Assembly: GCA_029265615.1 (NCBI GenBank) | Contig: JAJUIB010000005.1 | Span: forward strand, 62,001 to 126,000 | Origin: Spirochaetota bacterium | Lineage (GTDB): Bacteria; Spirochaetota; Spirochaetia; Treponematales; Rectinemataceae | DNA: 64,000 nucleotides | Reading direction: 5' to 3' | Shown: positions 1 through 8,631 of the stretch, in pieces | How positions within the stretch are numbered: the first letter of the stretch is position 1 | Layout: every line of letters begins with the position of its first letter | Translations under genes and position numbers: made by a program | Notes under the pieces: model-generated | The model's input: only the letters and a program-made list of their open reading frames with translations | What the model was told of the DNA's origin: nothing | Databases searched by the model: none

Positions 1-528
1 GGCCGCGGCTTCGAGGTGCTCGCGGGTGAAATCCGCCGCCTTGCCGAGGAGTCGGCTGAGCGAAGCGGCGAAGTCAAGATGGTGCTCGGCGAGACAGCGG
101 CCTTGGCCGCCCGCAGCGCCGAGGCCGCCGCCCTCTCCGAGGCTGCCTTCGCGGCGATGTCCGCCGCCCTTGCGGAGGTTGAGACCGCCATGATGCGTCT
201 TGACGAAGAGCTTGCCGCTGAGGCCTCGTGTTCGCGCCCCGTACTCGAGGCGCTCGACGCTATGGCGGAGGAAGCCGCCGCGACGGCCTCCTCCGCCGAG
301 GCTTCCCGCGAGGCCGCATCACGCGTGATGCGGGGCATGGATGGCCTCATCGAGGGTTCGGACGACGCCGCAGCGCGCCTTATAGGCATCCATCGGAGTA
401 TCGCATCCATCGAGGCCCGCCTCGCGGCGATGCGCGAGATGGGCGAACGAAACGAACGCGGAGCCGCCGCCGTCGGCGAACTCCTGCGTGCGCTCGGCGG
501 TGATAGCTCATGTTCCGCTGCGGGATGA
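1..528 (+). CDS. Methyl-accepting chemotaxis protein, C-terminal part (5' end outside window)
   Basis: The reading frame is open from base 1 and ends at a TGA at 526-528, so the N-terminus lies upstream of the window. The first visible residues, GRGFEVLAGEIRRLAEES, match the conserved hairpin tip of the MCP cytoplasmic signalling domain, where the receptor contacts CheA and CheW. The remaining ~150 residues are Ala/Glu-rich and heptad-like, as expected for the descending arm of the four-helix bundle. The tail is short, with no obvious CheR-docking pentapeptide. The sensor domain cannot be seen, so the ligand is unknown. The family call is firm. Confidence 0.85.
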   Translation, partial: GRGFEVLAGEIRRLAEESAERSGEVKMVLGETAALAARSAEAAALSEAAFAAMSAALAEVETAMMRLDEELAAEASCSRPVLEALDAMAEEAAATASSAEASREAASRVMRGMDGLIEGSDDAAARLIGIHRSIASIEARLAAMREMGERNERGAAAVGELLRALGGDSSCSAAG

Positions 529-621
529 TGCGGATGCGTACACGAAAGCGGCGCTAAGCCGCCGGGATTTGCGTATGGCTAGGTAGAGCGCTCGCGGCCT
601 TGGTCGCAAGCGACTTAGCCC

Positions 622-1116
622 TCAACCAAGCTCCTTCGCGAACTCCTCTGCCCAGGTCTTGATGGCGGACCAGTCCCGCGAGTCGAGGGGCGCGTCTTTT
701 TTGACGCCGAATGCCAGGCGGAGGGGCCAGGGCGCGGGCCCCTGCATCGTCCCGCCGAAGTAGCCCGCCTTCGCGCGGGGCAGGATCGCGAGCGCGGGAT
801 CGAGGAAGGAGAGGGCGCGTCTACGGGCGCTCGGCCGCCCGAGGCCGTACATGATCGAGAGGAGGAAGAGGCCTGTGGGCTTTGCGGCAAGGACGGCCCG
901 GTGCCGCTCCACGAAGGCCAGCGCCTCCGGCCTCCAGCGGAAGCCGTTGACCGGTGCGCCGACGACGAAGGCTTCGTAGCCTTCGATGTCCCTCGCCTCG
1001 CCGAGCGGCGTGCAATCCACCGCCGATCCGCGCTCGCGGAGCACGGCGGCGATTGCCTCCGCGGCCCCGCGCGTACTTCCCGTGGCGCTGTAGTAGGTGA
1101 CCAAGACTTTGCCCAT
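622..1116 (-). CDS. Flavodoxin-domain protein
   Basis: A 164-residue protein beginning MGKVLVTYYSATGSTR. This is the FMN phosphate-binding loop of flavodoxins (T/S-x-T-G-x-T) right after the first beta strand. A second flavin-loop-like segment, VVGAPVNGFRWRP, follows near residues 48-60. The start at 1116 is chosen because an AAGGAGGA ribosome site lies just upstream; a longer in-frame extension has no such site. The C-terminal half (SIMYGLGRP, KAGYFGGTMQGP) resembles protoporphyrinogen-oxidase or menaquinone-linked flavodoxins (HemG/FldA-like). The likely role is a soluble one- or two-electron FMN carrier or a flavodoxin-like reductase. The partner is unknown. Confidence 0.75.
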   Translation of the reverse strand: MGKVLVTYYSATGSTRGAAEAIAAVLRERGSAVDCTPLGEARDIEGYEAFVVGAPVNGFRWRPEALAFVERHRAVLAAKPTGLFLLSIMYGLGRPSARRRALSFLDPALAILPRAKAGYFGGTMQGPAPWPLRLAFGVKKDAPLDSRDWSAIKTWAEEFAKELG

Positions 1117-1195
1117 GTCGTCCTCCTTGCCGGTTTCTATCGATGCTACGCTAGGTCTCCCCGCCTTGTCCACAAATCTCGTGTTCCTTAAAGGC

Positions 1196-1242
1196 AAAAA
1201 TGATGCGGCGGTCAAGAGGGATCCCTCCCGACCGCCGCATCA
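1196..1242 (-). terminator. Intrinsic terminator of the alkaline phosphatase gene
   Basis: A 13-bp perfect stem (1201-1213 paired with 1230-1242), followed in the minus direction by TTTTT at 1196-1200. It begins 27 bp after the phosphatase stop codon. Confidence 0.8.
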
Positions 1243-1268
1243 CGGACGAGCCCTATGGCCGTGCCAGC

Positions 1269-2945
1269 TTATTTGATAAGATCGACAGCCTTCTTGCCAA
1301 GGTACCACCTTCCGGTATCCGCGATGAAGACCGTGACGCCGTCGAGCGTCTTCGTCTCGCCGCCTGAATAGGAGGTCTTGCCGTCCTTGGTTTCAAGCTT
1401 CGCGCCGACGATGGCGTAGTTTTTGTTGCGCGGGAAGAGGACGGTCTGGCCGCCTTTTTCCGCGACAAGGATGGGGTTCGCAGGTGCCGTCGTGTCGACG
1501 GAAACCTTTGCCCCCTTCGCCTTCAAGGCGGATTCGGCCTCGATGAAGAGCGCAGAGGTCGTTTTGGCAAGATCAAGGCCGAGCGCTTTCTCGATGTAGC
1601 GCGCAATGTCGGTGTTCTCGACGGTGCCCAAAAGCCTGCCGGCCGGATCGGGCGAGTAGGTGTAGAGAATGGTGTCCTCACCGGTATGGCCGTTGGTTGT
1701 GAAGCCGAGCTTCGCGCGCTTTGCGAGCATGGGACCGACCACATAGTTGAGCGAGCCAGCGGCCGCCTTTTTGACGGCGGTGATTTCCTCGTCGGTCGCG
1801 TCGGTGATGCCGTAGTAGTCGGCAAGGACGGCCTTGGCGTTCGAGCGCTCCGTGTCGAGCAGGGCTTCAAGGCCCTCGCCCGTGAGCTTTGCGCGCTTTA
1901 AGGGCTCGATGAAGGAGGCGAGTGGAACGGCGGTGTAGTTATTGCTCGTCGAGTAGTCGCCGATGGTGATGCCAGAGTTCCCATGGTCGGGAACAGATAT
2001 GACGAGCGTATCCTTCCTGCCCTTCGCGAAGTCGAGGGCAACTTTCACCGCCTGATCCCAGGCGAGTACGTCGCTCACGATGCCAACGGGGTCGTTCGCG
2101 TGGGCGGCCCAGTCGATCTTCGAGCCTTCGACCATAAGGAAGAAGCCGTTCTTGTTGCCCGCAAGAAGCTCAATGGCTTTTTTCGTCATGTCGGCGAGGG
2201 AAGGCTCGCGGGCGGGATCGCGATCGAATTCGTAGGCCATCGCAGTTGGCGCGAAGAGGCCCCAGGCCCTGCCGGACTTGAGATTCTCAAACTCGTAGAC
2301 CGACTGGACATACTGGTAGCCCATGCCGCGGAGGGCTGCGCCGAGATCCTCTTTGTCCTTGCGCGTCGCGGGGGAGAGATAGGTGAAGCCGCCGGCAAAA
2401 GCGACATCAACGCCGTTGTAGACCATCTGCTCAAGGATGTCGTCATAGTCCTTGCGCGAGGGTGCATGCGCCGCGAAATCGGCGGGTGTGGCATGGGGCA
2501 TCTCGCAGGTGGCAACAAGCCCTGTCGCCTTGCCGGCAAGGCGAGCGGCCTCGAGGACCGTTGCGACGGGGCGCTTCACATCCGCGCTCTTGGGCGCGGG
2601 GATGCCAGGCATACCGGCCTTTTCGGGCAGGACGGCGATATAGGGTGTGTTTGTCTTAAAGCCCGTCGAGAAGGCGGTGGCGGCGGGGGCGGAGTCGGCG
2701 ATGGGCGTGTCGGCATTGTAGGTGCGCACGAGCCCCGACGCGAGGGGATCGACCGCAAGGGGGGCGCCGCCAGAATACCAGCGGGCGAGGGCGATTGCTC
2801 CCGCGCTCGTGCCATCCGGCACGAGGAAGATAACGTTTTTGATACCCTTGGGCGTAGGGATCGGCGCCTGGGCCTGCGCACCGAGGAGCGCGGGGAGCGC
2901 AAGGAGCGCGGCGAAGGAAAGGGCGAGGCGAACCTTCGATCGCAT
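1269..2945 (-). CDS. Alkaline phosphatase family protein, exported
   Basis: A 558-residue protein of the PhoA superfamily, which hydrolyses phosphomonoesters in the periplasm with two zinc ions and one magnesium ion. Residues 1-25 form a Sec signal peptide ending in Ala-Gln-Ala. The metal-binding Asp is in FLVPDGTS (about D44). The nucleophile is Ser85 in ADSAPAATAFSTG, which matches the DSA motif. Later metal ligands are visible in EGSKIDWAAHAND, VPDHGNSG and TNGHTGED. Start 2945 is preferred because GGAGGTA precedes it, and an upstream Met would put charged residues before the signal. A roughly 100-residue C-terminal extension beyond the last metal motif ends in a beta-rich segment. The gene is monocistronic, with its own terminator. 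Confidence 0.9.
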   Translation of the reverse strand: MRSKVRLALSFAALLALPALLGAQAQAPIPTPKGIKNVIFLVPDGTSAGAIALARWYSGGAPLAVDPLASGLVRTYNADTPIADSAPAATAFSTGFKTNTPYIAVLPEKAGMPGIPAPKSADVKRPVATVLEAARLAGKATGLVATCEMPHATPADFAAHAPSRKDYDDILEQMVYNGVDVAFAGGFTYLSPATRKDKEDLGAALRGMGYQYVQSVYEFENLKSGRAWGLFAPTAMAYEFDRDPAREPSLADMTKKAIELLAGNKNGFFLMVEGSKIDWAAHANDPVGIVSDVLAWDQAVKVALDFAKGRKDTLVISVPDHGNSGITIGDYSTSNNYTAVPLASFIEPLKRAKLTGEGLEALLDTERSNAKAVLADYYGITDATDEEITAVKKAAAGSLNYVVGPMLAKRAKLGFTTNGHTGEDTILYTYSPDPAGRLLGTVENTDIARYIEKALGLDLAKTTSALFIEAESALKAKGAKVSVDTTAPANPILVAEKGGQTVLFPRNKNYAIVGAKLETKDGKTSYSGGETKTLDGVTVFIADTGRWYLGKKAVDLIK

Positions 2946-3085
2946 CGTGTACCTCCAGCATCGAATTCGGGGTGCTAGCACAGCTTCCCCGTCGCGAGGG
3001 ATCTTCCTGACATTCTATGTAAATATGGTGAGGGGGTTGTGAAACCATGATGAATTGCGTTAAGAGCGCCCTGCGTAACTCGCCG

Positions 3086-3121
3086 CCCTGTTCATTAGGC
3101 ATGATTGCTTAATGAACAGGG
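3086..3121 (-). terminator. 12-bp inverted repeat after the AT-rich gene
   Basis: The arms CCCTGTTCATTA (3086-3097) and TAATGAACAGGG (3110-3121) pair perfectly around a 12-nt loop. The repeat starts 12 bp past the stop of the AT-rich gene. No U-tract follows, so it may be a Rho-type or mRNA-stabilising hairpin rather than a classical terminator. Confidence 0.5.
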
Positions 3122-3133
3122 GCGGGCGCATTT

Positions 3134-3676
3134 TTATAAACTGATTCCAATCCATACTAGTGGAAAAAAGAACGGATCGTTACCCATAGTTGGCCATGGA
3201 TTATCTCTATATAGCCCAAAAAGCATGGCAGCTTGTGTTAATATATAAACATCGAACGAATTATTGATTTTTAAATCAAATCGGTATCCGGGCCGTATTT
3301 CGGCTACGACTTCATAGCCATTGTAATACTTGCCATCGACGTAGCAGTAGAAATTATTCACTGCTGGAAAAAACTCGATATCCACATGCAATCCTTTAAG
3401 AACATACTGGCGATAGCCAAGCAACAAAGTATGACCATGGCACTGCCCTTCATTTTCTATTATTTGATTTTGATATGCATACCCTACTATGACGTCTCCC
3501 TTGTTCCAAAGCGAATATGTTCCTTGAATTGCGTATATTTTAACTAGTGGGAATATGGGGGATGTTTCTATTCCGTATTTGCGGTTTTGCATCGCTTCGG
3601 TAGTTTGAGCAAAGAGTTTACTGCTTTCAAAAATTAAAATGGCAATAATAACGATATTCGTAAGATGTTTGCGCAT
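3134..3676 (-). CDS. AT-rich orphan gene, exported beta-barrel-like protein
   Basis: A 180-residue protein starting MRKHLTNIVIIAILIFESS and ending its signal peptide near KLFAQ. Start 3676 is supported by GGGAGGTT just upstream. The mature part is rich in aromatic residues and alternating polar/apolar stretches (VIVGYAYQNQ, HTLLLGYRQYV, VVAEIRPGYRFDL) and ends in a hydrophobic residue, which looks like a small outer-membrane beta-barrel. No family is recognised. Codon use is very AT-rich, with many A/T-ending codons and runs such as AATTATTT, in sharp contrast to both neighbours. That suggests recent acquisition, perhaps from a Bacteroidota-like or low-GC donor. Confidence 0.6.
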   Translation of the reverse strand: MRKHLTNIVIIAILIFESSKLFAQTTEAMQNRKYGIETSPIFPLVKIYAIQGTYSLWNKGDVIVGYAYQNQIIENEGQCHGHTLLLGYRQYVLKGLHVDIEFFPAVNNFYCYVDGKYYNGYEVVAEIRPGYRFDLKINNSFDVYILTQAAMLFGLYRDNPWPTMGNDPFFFPLVWIGISL

Positions 3677-3850
3677 TATAACCTCCCATGTGGTAAATAA
3701 GTTCGCTTGTACGAACAATAGTGCGTCGTAGGTGAGCACATAAGCAGTTTAGCGCGTCCTAATACATAATTATTCCTCTTCTCACATGCAATTCATCGTG
3801 ACAGGCGATGGTCAACCCAACGTACATGATGCACGGTCAAGGAGGGGGAC

Positions 3851-5119
3851 ATGCCGCGCTGGTATCAGAGTATCGCATACGGAGCGTTTAAAACGTTCGG
3901 GGCTCGGGCCTACCTGCGAGGACAGGGGGTCGAAGCTCGCGGCCTTGCGGATCTTCCCGAGGGGCCCTTTGTGCTTCTTGCCGACCACGCGAATACGGGC
4001 GACGCCTATGTACTTGCGGCGCTCCTTCCCCGCCTACCTCGGTTTATGGCGAATCTTGAGGGCGTGTCCCCGCTCAAGGCCGCGTTGGCCGATCTTGTTG
4101 GTGCCTACGGACGACGCAAAGGCGCAACCGACCTTGCGGCGCTCCGCCGTACCTTCGCGCTTGCCGCCTCAGGAGAGTCACTTGCGATTTTTCCCGAGGG
4201 CGATCGGAGCTGGGATGGCGCAGCGGCGCCGCTCCGTCCCGGATCAGCGCGACTTGTAAAAAAGCTCAGCCTTCCTCTCGTGGTAGCGCGGCAGCGGGGC
4301 AACTACCTCGCAGCACCGCGTTGGGCAAAGACGCGGCGCATGGGGCCCTGGATCGTCGAATTTTCCGTGTTCGACTCTGGCGAGGTCGAGCGCCTTTCTG
4401 AACCGCTCCTTGAGTCGATCATCGCGCGCGCGATGGAAAAGGATGAGATACCCGAGGCTCTCGAACGAGGGCTTTTCTTCTGGGGCGAGGGCCTTGCGGA
4501 GGGCATTGAGCGCCTTTTGTGGCGCTGCCCGGTCTGTGGCAAGGCCGAAGGTCCCGAAGGGCGGGGCTCCGCGCTCGCAGGCTCCGGCGATGAGCTTGCA
4601 TGTCTCCGTTGCGGCGCGCGCTGGCGTGTGGACGCGAATCAGCGCGTGCGCCCGCGCAATTTCTCCCCATCATGGAGCACGACGGAGATACGCGACCTGC
4701 GCTCCTGGAACCTCTGGCAGCGGGCCGGCATTCGTGAGCTCGCCGCCGAGGGGCGCCTTGAAAACCGCCGCGTCCGGCTTGCCCGCATGCGCGCGCATGC
4801 GGGCGGCCTTGGTCTTGAACGCCTTGGCGAGGGGCGTCTTGCGTATCGGTCGGGCGAACTTGTGTTCGAGCCGCGGGGCGGCTCCCCCATTGCGTTCAGC
4901 GCACACGAAATACGTGGCTTTGTCGACCATTTTAACCGGCGCTCGGAGTTTAGCCACCGTGGCGTGCGCTGGGCGGTCGAGTTTCTCGGTGGCAATGCGT
5001 CGAAATGGTGTTATGCATTCGCAGACGCGCCCTATGGCGCCGGCCTTGCCGCGCTCAAGGAGGAGAATCTGCGGAATATCGGCACGGGCCCGCTTGGGGA
5101 ACAGGGGGATGCAGCATGA
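3851..5119 (+). CDS. PlsC-type acyltransferase with C-terminal zinc ribbon
   Basis: A 422-residue protein. Residues 1-220 are a glycerolipid acyltransferase (PlsC/LPLAT) domain. The catalytic H-x4-D box is HANTGD (H46-D51) and the phosphate-binding motif is FPEGDRS (114-120), close to the canonical FPEGTRS. Residues about 226-254 carry CPVC and CLRC pairs, a zinc ribbon not normally found in PlsC. The last ~150 residues are not recognised. It probably transfers an acyl chain to a lyso-phospholipid or another membrane lipid at the inner leaflet. Its stop overlaps the start of a second acyltransferase by ATGA, so the two are translationally coupled and likely work in one lipid pathway. Confidence 0.75.
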   Translation: MPRWYQSIAYGAFKTFGARAYLRGQGVEARGLADLPEGPFVLLADHANTGDAYVLAALLPRLPRFMANLEGVSPLKAALADLVGAYGRRKGATDLAALRRTFALAASGESLAIFPEGDRSWDGAAAPLRPGSARLVKKLSLPLVVARQRGNYLAAPRWAKTRRMGPWIVEFSVFDSGEVERLSEPLLESIIARAMEKDEIPEALERGLFFWGEGLAEGIERLLWRCPVCGKAEGPEGRGSALAGSGDELACLRCGARWRVDANQRVRPRNFSPSWSTTEIRDLRSWNLWQRAGIRELAAEGRLENRRVRLARMRAHAGGLGLERLGEGRLAYRSGELVFEPRGGSPIAFSAHEIRGFVDHFNRRSEFSHRGVRWAVEFLGGNASKWCYAFADAPYGAGLAALKEENLRNIGTGPLGEQGDAA

Positions 5120-6012
5120 GTATCGGGTTCTCGGAACTGAGCCAGGTCATCTTTCCGAACATCGTCGCCCGCGCCTCGCCCGATCTTGCGCGAAGGCTTG
5201 TCGTCGCCGCGGGCTTAGCCTATTTCGCGCTCAATCGTCAGGAGCGGGCGCGCGTCGAGGCCAGCGTTATCGAGCTTGTCCGCGACCCAGAGCGCGCCGC
5301 GCGGGTTCGGGGGAGCGTTGTGTCGCACATTGCGGAGCATTACTTCGAGAAGCTCTTTGTCGCGGCGCGTCCGCTTCCCGCGCTTAAGAATTTTCTTCGC
5401 GAACGGGTCGAGGCGCGCGACCTGTCCCCCCTCGACGAAGCCCTTTCGCTCGGCCGTGGCGTCATCGCGGTGACCACGCATTGGGGCGCCGTCGAGTTCA
5501 TTCCCGCTTTTCTCGCTGACCGCGGCTATCCCGTCTCCATCGTTCTCGAGGCAAAGACGAAGCGGCTCCGCGCCGCTCTCGAGCGGGCGGCGCGCAACGT
5601 TGACGTGGAGCTCCTCATCGCCTCGCGCGGCGATCGAGTCCTTGCAGGCATATTCTCCGCCCTCGAGCGCGGGCGCATCCTCGTGACGCAGGTTGACGAG
5701 GTTGACGCATGGCGAAGGCGTCCGTCGCGGACGATCAGGCTTTTCGGTTCGACGCTCTACTTCGACTACAGCCTCGACTTTATCGCAAAGCGCTCGCGTG
5801 CGCCCTCGGTCGGCCTTTTCTGTGCGCGCGAAGGCGGGCTTCGCTATTCGCTCGACTGCGAGCCGATAGCCCTTGACCCGCAGACTGCCGATGTTGCCGC
5901 GCTTGCCCTTGCGCTCTGGGAGCGGCGCACGCTCGAGCGTCCGGAGCAGTGGTATCAGTGGAAAAAGTGGCCACTTATGAAGGCCCAAAGCGCCGCGCAA
6001 GGGGCTGTGTAA
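5116..6012 (+). CDS. LpxL/HtrB-like lysophospholipid or lipid acyltransferase
   Basis: A 298-residue protein of the LPLAT superfamily resembling lipid A lauroyltransferases. The H-x4-E catalytic box is THWGAVEFIP (H122, E127). It is followed by VSIVLEAKT, a substrate-binding region, and later by the basic RRRPSRTIRLFGS segment. Lipid A acyltransferases usually have an N-terminal membrane anchor; here only a short hydrophobic stretch (LVVAAGLAYFAL, residues 28-39) is present. Spirochaetes often lack true LPS, so the acceptor may be another glycolipid. The ATG is in an ATGA overlap with the upstream PlsC gene, placing both in one operon. Confidence 0.7.
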   Translation: MSIGFSELSQVIFPNIVARASPDLARRLVVAAGLAYFALNRQERARVEASVIELVRDPERAARVRGSVVSHIAEHYFEKLFVAARPLPALKNFLRERVEARDLSPLDEALSLGRGVIAVTTHWGAVEFIPAFLADRGYPVSIVLEAKTKRLRAALERAARNVDVELLIASRGDRVLAGIFSALERGRILVTQVDEVDAWRRRPSRTIRLFGSTLYFDYSLDFIAKRSRAPSVGLFCAREGGLRYSLDCEPIALDPQTADVAALALALWERRTLERPEQWYQWKKWPLMKAQSAAQGAV

Positions 6013-6227
6013 GGCGTCGAGGTGCGCGCAGGGGGTGGCTGACCCGTTGACCTGGAGGCCGCATGAGAGGCTCAAGGTCTTGCTTGTCCGCCGCACGGCG
6101 GCGTTAGGGCGTTGCGGCGATAAGAAAGGGAGAAAATACCGGGAAGGGGCGGGGGGGCGCATGCATCTCGCGGCTCCCGCCTTGTGCCCTGTCTCTTCGC
6201 CCTCTTTCGCTTTGCTAGGGGAACAGT

Positions 6228-7488
6228 GTGCTTCTTTGTCATCATCGCTTGGGCCGCGCTCTACCCCGAACTTTGCGCCGCCCGGACCGGGGCCGATCAC
6301 CCGCACTGCAAGGCGCGCGGGGGAGAGCTTTGCCTCGCGCTTTAAGGCGGCGAGGGCCTCAGCAAGTTCTTCGGCGTCGATTTTTCCGCCTGGTTCGATG
6401 TGGAGCACGGCAAGACTTGCCGATAGAAGGGCGATCTTGCGCTCGACGCCTTCGCGGTCCTTACCGAGTATCCAGCCGCGTTCGCGGTCTTCAGGCGCAT
6501 AAAACGACGAAACCTCGCGAGCAAAGCGCTCCTGCGCCTCGACGAGCCTGCCGAGCGCTTCCTCGATTGAGGGGGCATGGACTGCCGCGAAAAAGTCGTC
6601 GCCGCCGAGGTGGCCGACTGCATCGCCTGGCCGTCTGAAAATCGAGCGCAGAATGTCGGCAAAGAGCATGATCACCCGGTCTCCGTTTCGGAATCCATAG
6701 CGGTCGTTGAAGGGTTTGAAGTTGTCGAAGTCGAAGTATGCGAACGAGGTCCCCCGCCCAGGTTCCGCAAGACGCTCGGCGATGGCTGCAGAAACCCGGA
6801 GATTGTCTGGTAGCCGCGTAAGCGGATTGTGGTCGCGCGCCTCGATGAGCTCGCGTTCCGCAACGAGTGAGAGTATCGATTCCGCATGGAGGATTCCGGC
6901 ATAGCCGCCTCCTTCGGTGAGGACGACACAGCCTGCGTCCGGGGAGGCCGCATAGAGTTCGACGATGCGTCCGAGGTCGCTACCGAGCGGCGCGGCATCC
7001 GCGCCGCTCGTGGCGGGCAAGGTCGGTATGCACGTCCACGCCTGAATAGCAGTCCTTGAGCGCTTCGGTCGAACGGCTTGGCTGGGCGACGAAAAAGCCC
7101 TGGACGTAATTACAGCCTGCCTGGAGAACTGCGCGGAATTCGCCTGCAGTCTCCACGCCCTCCGCGACGACCGCGATGCCCATGAGGTGGGCCATGCCGA
7201 CAGCCTTTGCAAGAAGCGTGGCCTTTTTGGGGTCGTCGCCCGAACCTGAAACAAAGTAGCGATCTATTTTGACAAGGTCGGGTTCCGAACGGTGGAGGAG
7301 CTTGAGTCCCGCGAACCCAGAACCGAAATCATCGAGGGCGATGCGAAACCCGCGGCGTCATAGCCGCGGAGAAGGGCCTCAAAGCCATAGGCACTTCCGT
7401 CCGAGGCGCGTATGATCGGCTGGAAGGCGTGGTCGAGGAGCCCGAGGATCGCCTGCCATCGCGGGTCGAGAGCGCGCATCGCATCCAT
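6228..7488 (-). pseudogene. Decayed EAL-CBS-GGDEF cyclic-di-GMP gene
   Basis: Pieces of one long c-di-GMP enzyme lie in order but in different frames. The EAL N-terminus (HAFQPIIRASDGSAYGFEAL) starts at 7488. After GYDAAGF near 7350 the frame changes and jumps straight to GFRIALDDFGSG, so about 80-90 residues of the EAL core are missing. The EAL end (VVAEGVETAGEF, then GCNYVQGFFVAQP) runs into a stop near 6990. A third frame carries a CBS-like stretch and a GGDEF domain with NPLTRLPDN and a GGDDF signature near 6610. The GGDEF frame then has no stop and runs antisense into the neighbouring acyltransferase. At least two frame breaks and a lost stop argue for true decay rather than one sequencing error. 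The 3' limit is approximate. Confidence 0.75.
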
Positions 7489-7510
7489 AATTTCGCCGCG
7501 CCTGTTCCGT

Positions 7511-8575
7511 CTAGCGTCGCGAAAGGAGATTAAGCCGCGCGAAGAGGTGCTCGATGCTTGTGGTTCTGAGGAGGTACCTTGCATAGGGGGTTCCCGCAAG
7601 GCGCTCCTTCATGAGCGCCTCTCGTTCGACATAGGGGCGCGGCCCACGCTTGCCTGTCCATTGGACAAGCGAGAGCTGGCCGCCCTCGTATTCCAAGGCG
7701 GTCACGCCATGCTTTCCGGTCGCGCAGCCTGAGTTGAAAAGGCAGGGCACGAGGAGCGCGCTTGAGTCGTAGAGCCCCGCCGCGAGGGCGCGCTTGCGCT
7801 CCTTCTTGTCGAGCCGGGATAGTTCGTCGCGGTAAATGCCCACGAGCTCGGCGATCGCCTCGCGGCGGCCATTCTCCGCGTCGGGATATTCGCGGAGGAG
7901 TTTTTCAATCGAGAAGCGCAGGCTATCGTATTTCGAAAGCGATTCGAAAAGAGGCCTATGCGTGTGGCCGGTGAGCGAGACGACCCCGAGTTCGCGCGAA
8001 GCGCGGTAGATGCGTTTTTCCGTCTTGAAGCGGCGCTTTGCGTCGTCGTCGACGCTCGTGTTCTTGAGTGCAAGGGGGCGGGCGATGTAACGAACGACAA
8101 AATCAGAAAGGTAGTCGTGCTCGGTAAAGAACTTCGACGCCTGGTGGCCGTGAAACGCGAACAGTCTACCTTCGGCGTGCTCGAGGACAAGCCCGTGTGA
8201 AAGCGGGTAGGGGTAGTCTTTCCTTTTGAGGAGGGCAAGATCGTGATTTCCGATGATCTTTCTAAGCCGTCCCCTTTCCGCGAATGAATCGAATATTGCG
8301 TACAGGGTGAGCCAGGCTGGCCGTATTTCCTCGTAGCGGAATTTCGAAAGATCCTCGACATCGCCGTTGAGGACGAGCGTGAAGCCTCGCTCTAGGTAGT
8401 GGTGGGTGAGCATGTTGTGCACAATGCCTCGGTTCGGCGAAAGGTCGTCTCGCGAACCGCCATCGCCGAGATGGAGGTCGGAGAGAAAGACGTACCGTGA
8501 ATCGGGGCCGAGCTCTTCGCGGGGCGAGGCCGCGACAAGGCGCGCGAAGCATGCAAAGAACTCCTTGAACTTCAT
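7511..8575 (-). CDS. Calcineurin-like metallophosphoesterase
   Basis: A 354-residue cytoplasmic protein with all five metallophosphoesterase blocks: FLSDLHLGDGG, LNGDVEDL, IGNHD, FHGHQ and LTGHTHRP. These bind two metals and hydrolyse a phosphoester; the substrate cannot be inferred. The layout, with an insert between GHQ and GHTH and a long C-terminal half, is like the UDP-2,3-diacylglucosamine-pyrophosphatase/YbbF-like group, but the resemblance is loose. It lies 22 bp from the decayed c-di-GMP gene and is transcribed towards it. The start at 8575 begins MKFKEFFACF; no strong ribosome site is obvious. Confidence 0.8.
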   Translation of the reverse strand: MKFKEFFACFARLVAASPREELGPDSRYVFLSDLHLGDGGSRDDLSPNRGIVHNMLTHHYLERGFTLVLNGDVEDLSKFRYEEIRPAWLTLYAIFDSFAERGRLRKIIGNHDLALLKRKDYPYPLSHGLVLEHAEGRLFAFHGHQASKFFTEHDYLSDFVVRYIARPLALKNTSVDDDAKRRFKTEKRIYRASRELGVVSLTGHTHRPLFESLSKYDSLRFSIEKLLREYPDAENGRREAIAELVGIYRDELSRLDKKERKRALAAGLYDSSALLVPCLFNSGCATGKHGVTALEYEGGQLSLVQWTGKRGPRPYVEREALMKERLAGTPYARYLLRTTSIEHLFARLNLLSRR

Positions 8576-8631
8576 AGGCGCATCATCTCCTAGCCCCGCG
8601 AGGTGATCGTGAAAGCCGTGTGAGGAATCGG

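Noticed and set aside
1983-2978. 331-codon open frame antisense to alkaline phosphatase
   Set aside because: Shadow frame; phosphatase motifs are complete on the other strand.
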